Of a DNA stretch of 9,394 nucleotides, positions 7,242-9,394 are shown one piece after another. The notes under the pieces are model-generated. The model was not told the DNA's origin and made no database searches. It saw only the letters and a list, made by a program, of their open reading frames with translations. A program made the position numbers and the translations under genes. Source of the stretch: Bacteroidales bacterium (GTDB taxonomy: Bacteria; Bacteroidota; Bacteroidia; Bacteroidales; UBA4181); the NCBI GenBank assembly GCA_031259205.1, contig JAIRLS010000220.1, positions 1-9,394 of the forward strand, written 5' to 3'. Position 1 is the first letter of the stretch. Every line of letters starts with the position of its first letter.

Positions 7242-7276
7242 CTGATAATTTCTATCTTTGCATAGATTATATTTAT
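7241..7276. promoter_or_regulatory. Probable OxyR operator between oxyR and ahpC
   Basis: The E. coli OxyR site is two copies of ATAGntnnnanCTAT joined by 7 nt. Positions 7262-7276 (ATAGATTATATTTAT) match 9 of the 10 defined bases. Positions 7241-7255 match 7 of 10, ending in CTAT at 7252. The two halves are joined by 6 nt and give a visible TCTAT-N6-ATAGA palindrome at 7251-7266. It lies just upstream of the ahpC -33 box, suitable for activation, and overlaps the probable oxyR promoter, suitable for autorepression. The AT-rich background lowers certainty. Confidence 0.5.
7253..7260 (+). promoter_or_regulatory. -7 promoter element of oxyR
   Basis: TATCTTTG fits TAnnTTTG and is followed by C, as is common. 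It lies 30 nt before the oxyR ATG at 7291. No clear TTTG is found 19-21 nt upstream, so the -33 element is weak. It lies inside the proposed OxyR operator. Confidence 0.5.
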
Positions 7277-7290
7277 AAAATATTTATAAA

Positions 7291-8223
7291 ATGAACATTC
7301 AGCAACTGGAGTATATTATTGCGGTGGATAATTTCCGCCATTTTGCAAGGGCGGCGGAGGTGTGTTGCGTCACACAGCCGACCTTGAGCATGATGATACA
7401 GAAATTGGAAGAGGAACTCGACGTGAGGATTTTCGACCGGACAAAGCATCCCGTTGAGCCGACGGCTATTGGGAAACGGATTATTGATCAGGCGCAAATT
7501 TCCCTGCGGCATTTCAACCAGATCAGGGAAATGGTGGAAAACGAGCAGGATGTGGCGAAAGGCACTTTCAACATGGGCATTATTCCTACCATCGCCACTT
7601 ATCTTGTTCCGGCATTGCTCAACAAGCGGCACGACGTCGGCTTTGAACTGATTTTGAAGGAAAGCACCACGAATCAGTTGATTGCCGGTATTATGAACGG
7701 AACGCTGGACGGAGGTATTTTGGCCGGTCCGCTCAATCATGCGGCCATAACGGAATATCCGGTGTATTACGAAAAATTTTACGCCTACGTTTCTCCGCAC
7801 GACGAGGCGTATGCAAATAAAGCCATTGATCTGGACAGGGTGAATATCAATGATGTGTGGTTACTGGAAAACGAACACTGTCTGCGGGGACAGATCGAGC
7901 GGCTGTGCCGGTCGAAAAGGAAATCGGTAAAGGATTCTCCTGCCGTAAAGTATGAATCGGGAAGTATCGAAACGTTGATTAACGTGGTGGACAACAATCA
8001 CGGCATTACCATTATCCCCGAAATGCATGCCATGGCGTTGAACGAGGAGAAACAGGAAAACCTGCGCATGCTCAAGCATACGGCGGTGCGGGAAGTCTGC
8101 CTGATCACCGGCAGAGACTATGTGCGCAAAACCATGCTGAACATGATCATGGAAATCGTCAGAAACTCAGTGCCGAAGTCCATGCAGGACGTAAGCCTGA
8201 AAAGTTATGTGGTGGATTTGTAG
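7291..8223 (+). CDS. oxyR: Hydrogen peroxide-sensing LysR-family regulator OxyR
   Basis: A 310-residue LysR-type regulator. Residues 1 to about 60 form the winged helix-turn-helix (MNIQQLEYIIAVDNFRHFAR, then VTQPTLSMMIQKLEEELDVR and IFDRT). Residues about 90-295 form the periplasmic-binding-like sensor domain. The OxyR diagnosis rests on LLENEHCLRGQIERLC: Cys197 and Cys206 are 9 apart, exactly as Cys199 and Cys208 in E. coli OxyR, and the neighbouring His196 and Arg199 match its His198 and Arg201. Oxidation would form the intramolecular disulfide that switches the tetramer. The length is close to the family norm (305). It is divergent from ahpC, its classical target, with an operator-like sequence between them. 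The tail after residue 300 (DVSLKSYVVDL) is a little longer than in E. coli. The start at 7291 leaves no truncation of the DNA-binding domain. Confidence 0.95.
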   Translation: MNIQQLEYIIAVDNFRHFARAAEVCCVTQPTLSMMIQKLEEELDVRIFDRTKHPVEPTAIGKRIIDQAQISLRHFNQIREMVENEQDVAKGTFNMGIIPTIATYLVPALLNKRHDVGFELILKESTTNQLIAGIMNGTLDGGILAGPLNHAAITEYPVYYEKFYAYVSPHDEAYANKAIDLDRVNINDVWLLENEHCLRGQIERLCRSKRKSVKDSPAVKYESGSIETLINVVDNNHGITIIPEMHAMALNEEKQENLRMLKHTAVREVCLITGRDYVRKTMLNMIMEIVRNSVPKSMQDVSLKSYVVDL

Positions 8224-8272
8224 TATTTGCGGTTTCGGAGAAAGGCAATAAAAAAGATTCGGTCATAAACAT

Positions 8273-8463
8273 AAAAAAACGGTTCATTCTTTTATTGGGG
8301 GCGTCTCAAAAGCACGCAGATGACGCAGATGATGTGGATTTGCACAGATAAAAAACGAGGCGTACAAAACGAAAGAAGTTGATTATCCATAAAATAAAAA
8401 TCTGCGTTCCTCTATTAACCCTGCGTTATCTGCGTGCTAATATCCTTTTGAGACAGCCCCATT
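8273..8463. repeat. Palindromic intergenic element after oxyR (element 3)
   Basis: The outer arms, 8297-8312 and 8445-8460, pair at 14 of 16 positions (GTCTCAAAAG against CTTTTGAGAC). The inner arms, 8312-8328 and 8421-8437, pair at 16 of 17 (GCACGCAGATGACGCAG against CTGCGTTATCTGCGTGC). The left flank, seven As then CGGTTCATTC then TTTT (8273-8293), is identical to the left flank of element 2 at 6247-6267. It starts 50 nt after the oxyR stop and could act as its transcript end. No protein is encoded. Confidence 0.7.
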
Positions 8464-8481
8464 ATCAATCACATATATGCT

Positions 8482-8620
8482 AAGTCCCGTTGGGACGACA
8501 CTTTATTAAATTGGTTAATAAAAGTGTCGTCCCTGCGGGACTTTCTGATTGTTAGTGCATTCCGTATGCTGAAGCACACGGTTAATAAAGTGCTGTCCCT
8601 GCGGGACAGTCCGATTAACA
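8482..8620. repeat. Cluster of three GTCCC-nnn-GGGAC hairpins (element 4)
   Basis: Three copies of a short palindrome lie at 8484-8496 (loop GTT), 8529-8541 (loop TGC) and 8595-8607 (loop TGC, stem extended to 8593-8609). Copies 1 and 2 face each other in a long inverted repeat (8482-8508 against 8516-8543, with one extra base and two mismatches). Copies 2 and 3 are direct repeats 67 nt apart, sharing GGTTAATAAA, the hairpin and a following GATT. The layout is REP/BIME-like. The same hairpin occurs inside element 2 at 6340-6352. Confidence 0.75.
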
Positions 8621-8693
8621 GACAATGCGACAATTTGAAATGCATGTAAAAAGTATGCTGTCATAAAAAAATGGGAATCAGGAATAAAAGGCG

Positions 8694-8701
8694 TATTTTT
8701 G
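8694..8701 (+). promoter_or_regulatory. -7 promoter-like element before the IS1 remnant
   Basis: TATTTTTG fits TAnnTTTG but lies only 5 nt before the ATG at 8706, so a transcript would be nearly leaderless. It may be a relic of the insertion sequence's own promoter. Confidence 0.3.
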
Positions 8702-8705
8702 CAAA

Positions 8706-9298
8706 ATGAAAATAACAATCATACTCCATTGTCCCGATTGCCAAGGCACAAAATTAAATGAAAATTCCATGATTTCCAAGCGCATGCAATGAAAAAAAAA
8801 GTTTTTTACAGAGGAAAGATAAAGAAAAACGGCAGAAAAATATCTAAAAAGCAGAATTATTTGTGTAAAACTTATGGACGTCAGTTTATTGGCGATCATG
8901 CCCTGCAATACAAAGGACGTCATTTCGGTCTGACACAAAAGATATTAATGATGCCTGTTCGCGGTACAGGCATCAGAGCTATCGCGGCAATAGAGAAAAT
9001 CAGCATCAAAAAAGTGTTGTCGACGCCGGTACGCTCCCGACATCCGCTACAAGCTGAACAGCAGTATTATGATGGTTTGGAAATGGATGGACTTTGGACT
9101 TATGTGAGCAGGAAAAGCAGGAAGGTATGTCTGCTTTATGCTTACCATAGAGAAACAGGCGAAATCGTAGCCTTTGTTTGGGGAAAGCGCGACTTGAAAA
9201 CAGCAAGGAAATTGAAGAAAAAATTATCTGATTCAGGAGTAACCTGCGGAAGTATTACCACTGATGACCGGGATAGTTTTATACTTTGCGCGGTATGA
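8706..9298 (+). pseudogene. Degenerate IS1-family transposase (InsA/InsB-like)
   Basis: There are two overlapping pieces. The first, 8706-8792, encodes 28 residues with the first half of a zinc ribbon (HCPDCQGTKL). The second, 8789-9298, is in another frame and continues with KKNGRKISKKQNYLCK and GRQFIGDHAL, then LEMDGLWTYV and RETGEIVAFVWGKRDLKTAR, ending at TTDDRDSF. This order (CPxC, KNG, CxxC-GRQF, DExW, D) is that of IS1-type transposases in Bacteroidota. Relative to my recollection of intact members, about 65 nt are extra between QGTKL and KKNG (8757-8821), which breaks the frame. The second zinc pair is CKTY instead of CxxC, the DExW motif reads DGLW, and the catalytic Glu region (like GIEGNNCRLRHR) is missing. 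It is surely inactive. The two pieces touch by an ATGA overlap. No terminal inverted repeats were identified. Confidence 0.85.
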
Positions 9299-9314
9299 TT
9301 TTGTGCCGACGCAT

Positions 9315-9394
9315 ATCTTCCCCGGAGGGGGAAGAATATCAATAGAAAAAAGAGGATTCCGTTTTTCCCTGTTCCCCGTTAGGGGATTCATAAA
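9315..9394. repeat. Short G/C hairpins replacing the transposase 3' end
   Basis: CTTCCCC-GGAG-GGGGAAG (9317-9334) forms a 7-bp stem, with further A/T pairing outside. CCCC-GTTA-GGGG (9374-9385) follows. They occupy the place where the rest of the transposase should be, and resemble the other short palindromes in style but not in exact sequence. The window ends here, so the full extent is unknown. Confidence 0.5.

Noticed and set aside
8482..8620. CRISPR array
   Set aside because: There are only three short palindromic copies, in mixed orientation with unequal spacing, and no cas genes are nearby.

Overview
The window reads as a chromosomal piece of a Bacteroidota (Bacteroidales-like) genome. 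The evidence is a large TonB-dependent receptor with an N-terminal carboxypeptidase-D-like domain, a lipoprotein of a type known from that phylum, promoter elements of the TAnnTTTG type, A/T-rich leaders without Shine-Dalgarno sequences, and AT-rich gaps between roughly 50% GC genes. No species can be named from the sequence alone.

Layout: (1) 207-1295 (+) is a secreted five-bladed beta-propeller protein of the glycosidase type. (2) 1321-1446 is an imperfect palindromic intergenic repeat between convergent genes. (3) 1451-2872 (-) is a lipoprotein with a predicted right-handed beta-helix fold. It lies downstream of (4) 3207-6038 (-), a TonB-dependent outer-membrane receptor. The two probably form one uptake or surface-binding unit, but the gap between them is 334 nt and there is no SusD gene. 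(5) 6039-6603 is a noncoding gap with a short palindrome before the receptor, a 276-bp element with perfect 22-bp inverted ends, and the ahpC terminator. (6) 6604-7170 (-) ahpC and 7291-8223 (+) oxyR are divergent around a 120-bp regulatory gap. (7) 8224-8705 holds two further palindromic repeat clusters. (8) 8706-9298 (+) is a decayed IS1-family transposase, and more short hairpins follow up to the window end.

How the genes work together: OxyR has the disulfide-switch cysteines and sits opposite the peroxiredoxin gene ahpC. A good Bacteroides-type promoter for ahpC and an OxyR-like operator lie between them, so this is a peroxide-response module. The receptor/lipoprotein pair is an envelope module of unknown substrate. 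The propeller protein may act on glycans but has no visible partner in the window.

I did not find a clear new defence or mobile system. The least explained parts are the SusD-less receptor/beta-helix lipoprotein pair and the cluster of at least four related palindromic elements that fill nearly every intergenic gap from oxyR and ahpC outward.
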